Assembly (NCBI GenBank): GCA_023379345.1
Contig: JAMCUV010000029.1
Span: 1 to 21,267 of the forward strand
Length of the DNA: 21,267 nt
Source: Thermoplasmatota archaeon
GTDB lineage: Archaea > Thermoplasmatota > Thermoplasmata > Thermoplasmatales > Thermoplasmataceae
Direction: 5' to 3'
Part shown: positions 14,584-21,267 of the stretch, piece after piece
Layout: each line of letters starts with the position of its first letter
Numbering within the stretch: position 1 is the stretch's first letter
Position numbers and translations under genes: made by a program
The notes under the pieces: generated by a model
What the model was told of the DNA's origin: nothing
Databases searched by the model: none
What the model saw: only the letters and a program-made list of their open reading frames with translations

Positions 14584-15021
14584 TCATAGTACCTTTGCCA
14601 GGTTCCATTCCGGTGCCAGTTTACCCTCTCTCTTGTAGTATTTAACCATCCTGAGTATCTTGGACATTATGAGCATCTGGCCTCTCTTGTTACTGAAATC
14701 CTTGGAATTGAGCTCCATATGCTTTGAGACATTCTGATACCTCTTTATAAGATTCATTAAGTCTTCTGGAACAGGATCAGTCAGACCTGCCTCACCAAGC
14801 ACCTGGCCAAGCTTCCTGCCAAGGACAGCCTTTGCACCGGGAATGCCATATTCGTCCCTTAGCCTTATTCCTATCATTGAGGGAGAGGTGCCTGACTTTT
14901 TCATGTCAACTATCATTTTCGTTATTTCATCGTTCGAAAACTGAATCCAGTTGGGTTTCTGGTTGCTGTATATCTTTCTGGACTTTGATTTTCCTCTTTT
15001 TCTGGTATGCATTCGTGCCAT
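14584..15021 (-). CDS. rpsO: Small ribosomal subunit protein uS15
   Basis: A 145-aa archaeal/eukaryal-type S15 with the typical start MARMHTRKRGKSKSRK, the N-terminal extension motif PNWIQFSNDEI, the segment GTSPSMIGIRLRDEYGIP and the conserved C-terminal core. There, HMELNSKDFSNKRGQMLIMSKILRMVKYYKREGKL is the 16S rRNA-binding four-helix bundle, in which the bacterial HLxxHxKDxxSRRGL motif is recognisable. AGGATC precedes the ATG. It heads the rpsO-recJ unit, and the 110-base gap upstream holds the nep1 terminator and an AT-rich promoter-like tract (ATAAATTAATA on the minus strand). Confidence 0.97.
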   Translation of the reverse strand: MARMHTRKRGKSKSRKIYSNQKPNWIQFSNDEITKMIVDMKKSGTSPSMIGIRLRDEYGIPGAKAVLGRKLGQVLGEAGLTDPVPEDLMNLIKRYQNVSKHMELNSKDFSNKRGQMLIMSKILRMVKYYKREGKLAPEWNLAKVL

Positions 15022-15092
15022 TTTGATCCTAACCTTTGGGTCTTCCTTTATCTTTACCGTATTAATTTATTTTTTTGTTGTGCTGCTCCTTT

Positions 15093-15099
15093 AAAAAAA
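15093..15099 (-). terminator. Oligo-T terminator after nep1
   Basis: A run of seven T residues on the minus strand, 33 bases beyond the nep1 stop and upstream of the rpsO promoter region. It suggests that nep1 and rpsO-recJ are separate units despite their shared orientation. Confidence 0.45.
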
Positions 15100-15131
15100 C
15101 TTTGAAGCAAGAAAGTGGTGATCTTAATAAA

Positions 15132-15800
15132 TCAGACGAAGCCATAATCCCTCTCGTACTGGCATATGGATTCCATTGCCACAGACCAGATGGTGAGCTC
15201 ATCAGGATATATGGAAATCCCGGATCCAAGGGAATAGACATCGGAAATGAAGTCTCCCTGAGAGAAACCGCCAATAATCACGGACTTGTCTCCGGTGCCA
15301 TGAAAAATGTCAGCAATTTTCCCCGGGATTCCTCTGGGAGAAAGGAGGATCGGCTCCCCTCCTGCCATATTAAGGGCATCCTTCCAGTTCCCATCGGTAA
15401 TCTTCATAAGAGTTTCAGACTGGGACCCCACTGACCCTCTGTCCAACAGATCCTCCATGAGGCCTACGAATCTGTTGTACGATTTGGGAAGCCTTATGGA
15501 GGGATTGATTTCTATAATCCGATCGTTCCTGGTGTGTATTATTACCCTGAGCCCTGATTTCTTGTTCAGTATTGATTCCAGTGAGGTCATCAGAAGATGA
15601 AAAATTATGTCAGGCCTGCCTCTTCTGCTTGATTCACCAGGAAAATAACGTTCAATGGCTGAATGCATGAAATTACTGTCCAGAAGCATCTTGGAAGCAG
15701 GTTTTCCTCTCTTCTTGGCCTGAATTCTAATGGAATAGTCATCCATCATAATGTCCGGTATAGTTTCCAGTTCCGCATCTATGACAATCAGCGAAAGCAT
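15132..15800 (-). CDS. nep1: 16S rRNA pseudouridine N1-methyltransferase Nep1
   Basis: A SPOUT-class (Emg1/Nep1) methyltransferase of about 222 aa. It methylates N1 of a conserved pseudouridine in helix 35 of small-subunit rRNA and takes part in ribosome assembly. Family signatures in order: LIVIDAELETIPD near the start, LLDSNFMHSAIERYF, RGRPDIIFHLLMTSLESILN, VIIHTRNDRIIEINPSIRLPKSYNRFVGLMEDLL, and the C-terminal knot region with GGEPILLSPRG and VIIGGFSQGDF. ATG 15800 gives the usual family start (MLSLIVIDAEL). An upstream in-frame ATG at 15818 would add MFRLWS; an AT-rich box near 15820-15829 supports the shorter, leaderless form. Its ribosomal role fits the adjacent rpsO. It is divergent from the corrinoid adenosyltransferase gene. 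Confidence 0.92.
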   Translation of the reverse strand: MLSLIVIDAELETIPDIMMDDYSIRIQAKKRGKPASKMLLDSNFMHSAIERYFPGESSRRGRPDIIFHLLMTSLESILNKKSGLRVIIHTRNDRIIEINPSIRLPKSYNRFVGLMEDLLDRGSVGSQSETLMKITDGNWKDALNMAGGEPILLSPRGIPGKIADIFHGTGDKSVIIGGFSQGDFISDVYSLGSGISIYPDELTIWSVAMESICQYERDYGFV

Positions 15801-15860
15801 TGACCATAATCTGAACATGATTAATATGTGCTTGCTGCATCAAGTCGAAAGGTGGAGAAG

Positions 15861-16454
15861 GTGGCTGTCAGGCTGAGCAAAGGACTGGTGGAGGTATATA
15901 CGGGAAATGGAAAGGGAAAAACAACGGCTGCATTTGGCCTTGCCTTCAGGGCACTTGGATGGGGCATGCGAGTATACGTAATTCAGTTCATGAAGCTTGG
16001 CACATACGGTGAGAACAGGTCTGCAACCAAGGTGGACGGCAACCTTGTGGTGGAATATGTGGGGATGCCATATTTCATAGCCTGGGAGGAAGATATTCCT
16101 GCCCAGGACAGGAAGCGGATCAGGAATGTTGTTATCAGGCCACGGGGCAAGCCTCCCGAGGAATATGCTGAAAAAACCATTAAAGCTTTCAGATCAATGA
16201 AGGAACAGGTCTATGGTGGAAACTGGGATGTTGTTATAATGGATGAGATCAATGTTGCAGTTTATTATGATCTGCTTCCCCTGCAGGATGTCCTTGATTT
16301 TATAGATAACAGGCCAAGCCACACGGAAATAGTCCTGACTGGAAGAAAAATGCCGGATCAGATTATTGAAAGAGCGGACCTCATAACTGAAATGAGGGAG
16401 ATAAAGCATCCCTATGCTGCAGGCGTTCCCGCAAGAAAAGGCATAGATTTCTGA
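15861..16454 (+). CDS. cobA: Corrinoid (cob(I)alamin) adenosyltransferase, CobA/BtuR type
   Basis: A P-loop ATPase of about 197 aa that adenosylates reduced corrinoid with ATP to make adenosylcobalamin or its precursors. Motifs are GNGKGKTTAA (15-24, the characteristic Walker A), VIMDEIN (Walker B, about 126-131), IVLTGRKMP (about 157-165) and the closing ADLITEMREIKHPYAAGVPARKGIDF typical of the CobA/CobO/BtuR family. I prefer GTG 15861, preceded by GGTG six bases ahead; in-frame GTG codons at 15828 and 15852 would lengthen the N-terminus. No other cobalamin gene is in the window, so the enzyme may serve salvage. It is divergent from nep1. Confidence 0.92.
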   Translation: MAVRLSKGLVEVYTGNGKGKTTAAFGLAFRALGWGMRVYVIQFMKLGTYGENRSATKVDGNLVVEYVGMPYFIAWEEDIPAQDRKRIRNVVIRPRGKPPEEYAEKTIKAFRSMKEQVYGGNWDVVIMDEINVAVYYDLLPLQDVLDFIDNRPSHTEIVLTGRKMPDQIIERADLITEMREIKHPYAAGVPARKGIDF

Positions 16455-16507
16455 TTTTTATAGAGAGGTCAGGGATTTGGGGGAAGCAGTAAAATTCCGA
16501 TCTTCAG

Positions 16508-16531
16508 GGAGGAGATACACGGACTTCCTCC
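16508..16531. repeat. Perfect 6-bp stem-loop downstream of cobA
   Basis: GGAGGA and TCCTCC flank a 12-base loop, 54 bases after the cobA stop. It could be a leftover left-end hairpin of the IS605-type element whose tail follows, or a transcript-end structure. There is no T-run directly after it. Confidence 0.35.
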
Positions 16532-16567
16532 AATTAAGAAATTCATATAATTACTTAATATATCTAT

Positions 16568-16753
16568 TTGAGCATAGACAGGGATCTGAACGCAGCCATA
16601 AACATATTAAAGATTGGACTAATAAAAGTAGGGCTGGTGCAGTCCGAATCTACGCCTGTGGAGATCGCTACTTCAGGCTTGTCTGGAATATATCCATACA
16701 GGCAGATGTCGGTCCTTGAATCAGGAAGCTTCCATGCTTCAGCGGAGGGGTAG
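16568..16753 (+). pseudogene. tnpB: TnpB (IS200/IS605 OrfB) C-terminal remnant
   Basis: This frame reads SIDRDLNAAINILKIGL, the last RuvC motif of TnpB with its catalytic Asp in DRDLNAA. It continues QSESTPVEI and ends SVLESGSFHASAEG, very like the standard archaeal TnpB C-terminus (STPVE...EAGSPHAS). A TAA stop 12 bases before the first codon closes the frame, and no zinc-finger CxxC or earlier RuvC motif precedes it. About the last 60 of a usual 370-430 residues therefore survive. It lies in the 401-base gap between cobA and the helicase gene, in the same orientation. It is a dead remnant as a protein; an overlapping minus-strand frame is a shadow. Confidence 0.8.
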
Positions 16754-16758
16754 TTCAC
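16724..16758 (+). mobile_element. Putative IS605-type right end with omega-RNA-like tail
   Basis: After the TnpB remnant comes a hairpin (GAAGC...GCTTC, loop TTCCAT) and then GGAGGGGTAGTTCAC, ending at about 16758. This hairpin plus GGGGTAGTTCAC arrangement is the form I recall for right ends of archaeal IS200/IS605 elements, where the omega RNA scaffold ends and the guide begins. The element boundary would be at 16758. This is pattern recognition by eye only. Confidence 0.5.
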
Positions 16759-16822
16759 AGATGACATTGAGTTGAAGCCGCTGGCTCGCAATGTTCGTCC
16801 CATGATTCCAAAATGGCGCGGG

Positions 16823-16834
16823 TTAATTATTTAA
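16823..16834 (+). promoter_or_regulatory. TATA-like box for the helicase-nuclease gene
   Basis: TTAATTATTTAA is centred about 27 bases before the ATG at 16856. No Shine-Dalgarno is present, which fits a leaderless message. Confidence 0.4.
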
Positions 16835-16855
16835 GGACTGGCATTATGCATTTCA

Positions 16856-19546
16856 ATGCTTCCTCCACCGGACACTGATGTTCTGGTTGTCGCAAACCCC
16901 GGAACAGGAAAGACCTGGGAGATTGCGGACACCGTTATGAGCCTTCTGAAGAATGGTGTACCCGGCCAGAGGATTGCCTGCCTTACATTCACCAACAGAG
17001 CAGCCAGAGAGATGTTTGATAGGATAATGCAGATGGCTGCCGGCGATCCTGTACTTCTGCAGTCCATATATTCAATGGATATAGGCACCATGCACAGCCT
17101 GGCGTTCAGAATGGATGAGGAGAGCACTCCTGACGATCTCGTTTCAAATTCACTTCTCCGTTTCTTAATTTTCAGGAAACTCAGGGAGCTGAAGACATTC
17201 AATTATTCTGATGATTATGTGAAATCAGACATAGTGCCACGGTTCGAAAACATGATCAGGTACATCAAGAGCTTCGGGATTTATCCACAGGACATAAACC
17301 CAGAGCAGGTCCTTGAAATTATAAGGGAGAAGCTAGTGGATCAGGAAGATGATCAGATCGGGGTGGTGGGCTATGGACGCCTACTGCATGATTTCACTGA
17401 AATTTACGCATTCTATGAAGATTACAAGAAAGGCCACGGAATGGTTGATTACAATGACATCCTGCACAATTACCTGATCCAGATAGACGCTCCAGTGAAG
17501 GATTATGTTCTTGTGGACGAGTTCCAGGACCTGAGCAGGGAACAGGTTGCGCTTGCAGAGAAGATTGCAACCAGGAGGTTCTTTGTGGGGGACAGGAAAC
17601 AGTCCATATTCGGATTTCAGGGCGGAAGCCTGTCACAGTTCAATGATTTCATTTCCCGGCAGGGCTACAGCAAGGTGACGAAGAAAATCAACAGGAGAAG
17701 CACAAACAACATTCTGAACTATTCATCAAGGCTGCTGGAATCAAGGATTTCAGATGGGTCAATCTCCGGAGAACTCCAGGGCTTTCATAACCCGGAGAAG
17801 GGAGACGGTGAGAAGGTTACGGTGATTACTGCGGATGAGCCGGAAAGCTCTGCAGTTAATGCACTGTCCGAGATGCTGAAAGGAGGAATTACGGGAGATT
17901 ACGCAATTATTGTCAGGACAAACACACAGCTTGCAAGGATCCACAAACTTCTTTCCAGCACTGGACTGCAGTTCTCCTCAACACTAACGAAGGGCCGTCC
18001 ATCGGATCAATTGAATGAGGTAATGTCTTTCTTGAGGGGCATTCTCCTGCCCGGCAGAGATTATCTTAAGAGGGCCCTTTTCACGCCATTTTCCGGACTG
18101 TCATTCCGCGAGGCTGTGGAAATTTCAGAAAAACTTGACAACGGCCAGGACGAATCCATGATCCCGTCCCGCATCTCAGAACTGCGTGGAATGAATACGG
18201 GGATAGAGGTTGTGCGTACAGCGCTGGATCAGGTCATAATTCCCATATCGGTTTCCCTGGGACAGGAGTACTTCTCCGCAGCCTCATCCATCCATTCGGC
18301 CTCCACTGATTATCTGGACAATGTCACTGATTTCCAGCCAAAGGATTATCTGGATTTCCTGGACATGTCTGTTCTCGACCAGGAGGAAGATCTGAAGAAA
18401 TCTCAGATCAATATACTGACTGTGCACAAGGCCAAAGGACAGGAGTTCCAAAATGTAATTTATATTCCTTCACGCACAAACGGGAGGCTCAAGTTCATGG
18501 ATCTGCTGTCCTACGCCATTGTATCGGGCATGACCGGTACAGACGTGGAATCTGACCTTCGTGACGAGCCCTACAGGATTGACTACGTTGCAATGACGCG
18601 AGCAAGGGAAAGGCTGAGCATCGTTACCGACCGCCGAACATGGAAGGAATTCTACGTCGATGATAAATTATGCAAGATTGTGGAGGACCATACGCGATCA
18701 GACAACAGTATCGGAAGAAAATATGACACGGCATATTCCCTGTTTGTCAACGGGAGGACAGAGGATGCGGCTAAGATAATCAATGAAGACAGGGACTGGA
18801 TCCGGAGGAGAATCTCAGAGTATTTCTCAAATCTTACTGAACTTTCACCATCACTGGTAAAGCTGGCTGCATCGCCATGGGATTTCCTGCATGAAAAGAT
18901 ACTTGGAATAAGGGAACAGACGCAAACTGCGGTTACTGGCATAGAATTTCACAGAATAGCTGAACAATACACAACCGGCAGGATCGATTCCAGCGAAATT
19001 CCAGATGCATTATCCAGCATGATAGATGCCCTTGATCAGATCATCTCCAGTGTGCCGGGTAAATATGGCAAAGTGCCATGGAAAACAGAGACCAGGTTTT
19101 CAATTCCACTCAGGGAGTTCCTTGGCATGGATCAGATTCCGCCCGACATGATCATGAAGGGAACAATAGATGCGGTTTTCTCTGCCCAGGACGGGAATTC
19201 CCACCTCATCCTGGATTACAAGACCGGCAGGGATATAAAGAGCGAATACTGGCAGCAGATATGGTCATACTGCAGGCTTTTCTCGGCCTCAACTGGCACA
19301 GATCCTGCCAGCATACAGGGAGCCATAGCTTATGTGAATCTCAGGGGGCCCGTTAATTCTGGGACACCTGAAACTGATCTTATTATCAGGGAATTCAGTG
19401 ATCTGAACAGGCAGTCCCGGACAGTAACGGAGGGGATACTGAAGGTGGTACAGTTCCGGGAAGATCCGGAAATATTTATCCAGTCGCTTCTTTCCAGGAA
19501 GCCCCAGAGCGACCTTGACATGCGCCTTGCCGGTTTACTGGACTGA
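16856..19546 (+). CDS. UvrD/AddA-like helicase fused to RecB-type nuclease
   Basis: An 896-aa superfamily 1A helicase with an intact C-terminal PD-(D/E)XK nuclease. Helicase motifs: Walker A ANPGTGKT (13-20), Ia LTFTNRAAREM, II VDEFQD (220-225), III VGDRKQSIFGFQGG (244-257), IV INRRSTNNIL, V TVHKAKGQEFQNVIYI (522-537), VI VAMTRARERL (578-587). Nuclease residues: His699 in GIEFHRIAEQY, Asp772 in GTIDAVF, Asp787 and Lys789 in LILDYKTG, and the QxxxY pair Gln801/Tyr805. This is the layout of AddA and RecB, which unwind and degrade DNA ends. No AddB or RecC/RecD partner is adjacent. Double-strand-break processing or repair is the likely role, but archaea usually rely on HerA-NurA. The last codons overlap the end of the convergent MFS gene by 12 bases. 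Confidence 0.92.
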   Translation: MLPPPDTDVLVVANPGTGKTWEIADTVMSLLKNGVPGQRIACLTFTNRAAREMFDRIMQMAAGDPVLLQSIYSMDIGTMHSLAFRMDEESTPDDLVSNSLLRFLIFRKLRELKTFNYSDDYVKSDIVPRFENMIRYIKSFGIYPQDINPEQVLEIIREKLVDQEDDQIGVVGYGRLLHDFTEIYAFYEDYKKGHGMVDYNDILHNYLIQIDAPVKDYVLVDEFQDLSREQVALAEKIATRRFFVGDRKQSIFGFQGGSLSQFNDFISRQGYSKVTKKINRRSTNNILNYSSRLLESRISDGSISGELQGFHNPEKGDGEKVTVITADEPESSAVNALSEMLKGGITGDYAIIVRTNTQLARIHKLLSSTGLQFSSTLTKGRPSDQLNEVMSFLRGILLPGRDYLKRALFTPFSGLSFREAVEISEKLDNGQDESMIPSRISELRGMNTGIEVVRTALDQVIIPISVSLGQEYFSAASSIHSASTDYLDNVTDFQPKDYLDFLDMSVLDQEEDLKKSQINILTVHKAKGQEFQNVIYIPSRTNGRLKFMDLLSYAIVSGMTGTDVESDLRDEPYRIDYVAMTRARERLSIVTDRRTWKEFYVDDKLCKIVEDHTRSDNSIGRKYDTAYSLFVNGRTEDAAKIINEDRDWIRRRISEYFSNLTELSPSLVKLAASPWDFLHEKILGIREQTQTAVTGIEFHRIAEQYTTGRIDSSEIPDALSSMIDALDQIISSVPGKYGKVPWKTETRFSIPLREFLGMDQIPPDMIMKGTIDAVFSAQDGNSHLILDYKTGRDIKSEYWQQIWSYCRLFSASTGTDPASIQGAIAYVNLRGPVNSGTPETDLIIREFSDLNRQSRTVTEGILKVVQFREDPEIFIQSLLSRKPQSDLDMRLAGLLD

Positions 19547-20752
19547 TGGCTCTTTTTCAGGCAGCAGTCGGTTGTCCATCTGAATGGTGGCATATCTCCG
19601 AAGTGCCGTTCCTGCAAGGACTGCAGTTAGAACCACGGCTCCCGTGATTACCATGAGCATCCGGACACCAATCAGTTCAATGGTCAATATGTAGAGAACC
19701 AGTAAAGATATCCTGGCCATGACCACCAGAATCTGCACATTTCCATTGAAACGCCCAATCTCCTCCGCAGGGACATTCCTCATAACAAGTGTATTTCTTG
19801 ATATCCTGTTTCCTGCATTTCCAGTGCCGTGACTGACCTGAAACAGAAAGAAGATACCAATAATGGGAAACATGGGCATCATGATGCTTCCAGCAACATA
19901 GATCAGTGAGAACATCATGGCGGATTGGAATTCCCCCATTTTCTTAATTAAAAACGGAGCCAACATGCCTGCTGCCACTGCGGAAATGGCGTATATTATT
20001 TCAGATTCAGCAAGTGTCCCTGGCGATCCATTAAGGAGCTGAGCTATGAAGATGGGCTTAAGGTAATTGCCCGAAACAACAGCCACATAGGGCATGTTAA
20101 ACAGGAATATGAACAGAACCGTACTCCATCTCATCTTCCGGCTCATGGAAATGCCAGCACTGGTTGAATGTTGGGCAGATACCTGCAAACTGGCGTTGCG
20201 GACATAAGTGAGCGGAAGCAAAAATAACATCCCGGCCGCACCGCTTGCCAGGAGAATGTATGGGAGTGGCACGATGCTCCAGATTAAGGCAGATAGTAAT
20301 GCCCCCATTATGACCGGCGTCTGCCCCAGTATCTCTGAAAGACCATTGTAATTCCCTGCATCCTTGCGCCTTATGATGGACTGCGCCATGGAAGCATAAA
20401 CCTGGTATGAAATGGTATAATATATCTCAATAATGAGAAGCATTATGAGAAGTATGGCTTCAATGCGTCCCCAGAGGAAAATCTCAAATCCGGCTGCCAC
20501 GGCCGAAATTGAGAACAACGCCTGATTGATCACCTGTATTCTCTTGCGGTTAAACCGGTCTATAGCCCTGGACAGGAATGGCTGTATCAGGAGCTCGGCA
20601 ACCAGCGACAGGATCATTACAGAACCGAATGCAGCCAGGAATGATCTGTGGTCGGCAAGCCTGAAAATAATATCTATATCCGCAGGCACAGGTGCAATGA
20701 GGCTTGCAAACCTGGCCATGGATAGGTTTCTAAACTGATTGCCATCATTCAT
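19535..20752 (-). CDS. Major facilitator superfamily transporter
   Basis: About 405 aa, nearly all hydrophobic helices separated by short loops, with roughly 11-12 membrane segments. The cytoplasmic loop between helices 2 and 3 carries a degenerate MFS motif A (SRAIDRFNRKRIQ). A long middle loop (about residues 190-215) divides the two halves, and a charged tail (DNRLLPEKEP) ends it. It resembles the MFS_1 and enterobactin-exporter-like groups, but no residue reveals the substrate. The ATG at 20752 is preferred; a TTG at 20779 would add nine residues and sits against an AT-rich box (20781-20788, CTTTATTA on the minus strand) that may be the promoter. It is divergent from the SufR-like regulator across a short AT-rich gap, so that regulator may control it. 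Confidence 0.85.
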   Translation of the reverse strand: MNDGNQFRNLSMARFASLIAPVPADIDIIFRLADHRSFLAAFGSVMILSLVAELLIQPFLSRAIDRFNRKRIQVINQALFSISAVAAGFEIFLWGRIEAILLIMLLIIEIYYTISYQVYASMAQSIIRRKDAGNYNGLSEILGQTPVIMGALLSALIWSIVPLPYILLASGAAGMLFLLPLTYVRNASLQVSAQHSTSAGISMSRKMRWSTVLFIFLFNMPYVAVVSGNYLKPIFIAQLLNGSPGTLAESEIIYAISAVAAGMLAPFLIKKMGEFQSAMMFSLIYVAGSIMMPMFPIIGIFFLFQVSHGTGNAGNRISRNTLVMRNVPAEEIGRFNGNVQILVVMARISLLVLYILTIELIGVRMLMVITGAVVLTAVLAGTALRRYATIQMDNRLLPEKEPSVQ

Positions 20753-20803
20753 TGTGAACACTGGATCAGTCTGGGGCAAATAATAAAGAAAACAATTTGT
20801 AAA

Positions 20804-20813
20804 GTTTATAAAT
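20804..20813 (+). promoter_or_regulatory. TATA box in the MFS / SufR-like divergent promoter
   Basis: GTTTATAAAT matches archaeal box A, about 45-50 bases before the regulator's ATG at 20856. It is flanked by ATTTG and CAAAT half-sites (20795-20799 and 20814-20818), a loose palindrome that could be an operator. Confidence 0.4.
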
Positions 20814-20855
20814 CAAATATGATAAAATTTAATTGCCCGAAAGCATTGGCAGATT

Positions 20856-21267
20856 ATGCAGGAATATCCCACTGAAACCAGATTGATCCTTGTTCTAAAG
20901 GAAAAAGGGCAGAGAAGCCTCCAGGATCTATCGCAAGACCTTGGAATCTCAAAAATGGGCGTGCTGAATCACATAAAGCACCTTGAATCTAGGGGGCTCG
21001 TGAGAAGGATCCAGAAGAAAGGACGCGTGGGAAGACCGTACTATCTATTTACTGTAACCGAGGATTCCAAGGAGAATCTGGCAAATTCAAATGCCTGGAT
21101 GCTGCAGAATCTGGTCAGTTACCTGAGAGAAACCGGACATTCAGATCTGATGGAACAGTTTCTCAGGGACAGGTATGAACAGATAAGAATAGATTATGAG
21201 AAGAGGCTGAGCCACATTGGAAAAGATCAGAAAGTCCATGAACTGGTCAGGATGAGGGAAGACGAGA
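20856..21267 (+). CDS. SufR-like (COG2345) winged-helix regulator, partial
   Basis: The first 137 codons of a regulator cut by the window end. It opens with a winged helix: TRLILVLKEKGQRSLQDLS, the recognition helix region ISKMGVLNHIKHLESRGLV, then the wing RRIQKKGRVGRPYYLFTVTE with the GRP motif. An effector region follows with AWMLQNLVSYLRE and a helix ending DYEKRL. This order matches the DeoR/SufR-type COG2345 family, where cyanobacterial SufR binds an Fe-S cluster through C-terminal cysteines and represses the suf operon. Those cysteines would lie beyond the window, so cluster binding cannot be judged. No Shine-Dalgarno is evident. It is divergent from the MFS transporter; downstream genes are not visible. 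Confidence 0.8.
   Translation, partial: MQEYPTETRLILVLKEKGQRSLQDLSQDLGISKMGVLNHIKHLESRGLVRRIQKKGRVGRPYYLFTVTEDSKENLANSNAWMLQNLVSYLRETGHSDLMEQFLRDRYEQIRIDYEKRLSHIGKDQKVHELVRMREDE

Noticed and set aside
14019..14645. Plus-strand open frames opposite the recJ-like gene
   Set aside because: They lie over a complete DHH-family gene, have no motif and no promoter.
16477..16719. Plus-strand open frame of 80 codons overlapping the TnpB remnant
   Set aside because: It is in a different frame from the recognisable TnpB motif and its sequence resembles no domain.
16564..16803. Minus-strand open frame of 79 codons
   Set aside because: It is the complement of the TnpB remnant and right end, has no recognisable domain, and such reverse frames over TnpB ends are commonly mis-called.

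Overview
The window looks like chromosomal DNA of an archaeon of the Thermoplasmatales/Thermoplasmata group. The evidence is an archaellin N-terminus, an archaeal-type PheT without the C-terminal anticodon-binding module, AglB (archaeal oligosaccharyltransferase), archaeal uS15 beside a RecJ/GAN-like DHH nuclease, Nep1, AT-rich TATA boxes about 25 bases ahead of start codons (leaderless transcripts), and Shine-Dalgarno sequences of the GGTGA type. I cannot fix the genus from the sequence.

Layout. Bases 1-743 (minus): the start of an archaellin gene, cut by the window edge, preceded by a gamma-class carbonic anhydrase-like hexapeptide-repeat protein. Bases 744-2994 (plus): a small tandem ribbon-helix-helix regulator followed closely by pheT. 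Bases 2984-4054 (minus): a winged-helix regulator fused to a substrate-binding-protein-like domain, tail-to-tail with pheT. Bases 4163-11301 (plus): a two-gene surface/glycosylation operon, made of a giant AglB (2121 aa, about half of it a sequon-packed extracellular beta-domain tail) and an overlapping small membrane-anchored exoprotein. Bases 11329-13160: an RNase H/RuvC-fold protein (minus), a single-domain rhodanese (plus) and a SAM methyltransferase (minus). Bases 13227-15800 (minus): the information-processing group nep1, rpsO, recJ-like. Bases 15861-16758 (plus): corrinoid adenosyltransferase, then a decayed IS200/IS605 TnpB end. Bases 16856-19546 (plus): a UvrD/AddA-like helicase with a fused RecB-type nuclease. 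Bases 19535-20752 (minus): an MFS transporter. Bases 20856-21267 (plus): the start of a SufR-like (COG2345) regulator.

Most of the window is ordinary housekeeping content with tight gene packing; two convergent pairs overlap at their stop codons. The most striking items are the giant AglB, which carries about 56 N-glycosylation sequons on its own tail; the overlapping, equally sequon-rich partner gene; a hairpin that buries the archaellin ribosome-binding site; a long palindrome just after the promoter of the tandem-RHH gene; and the TnpB/right-end scar. No CRISPR array, tRNA, rRNA or intact mobile element was seen.
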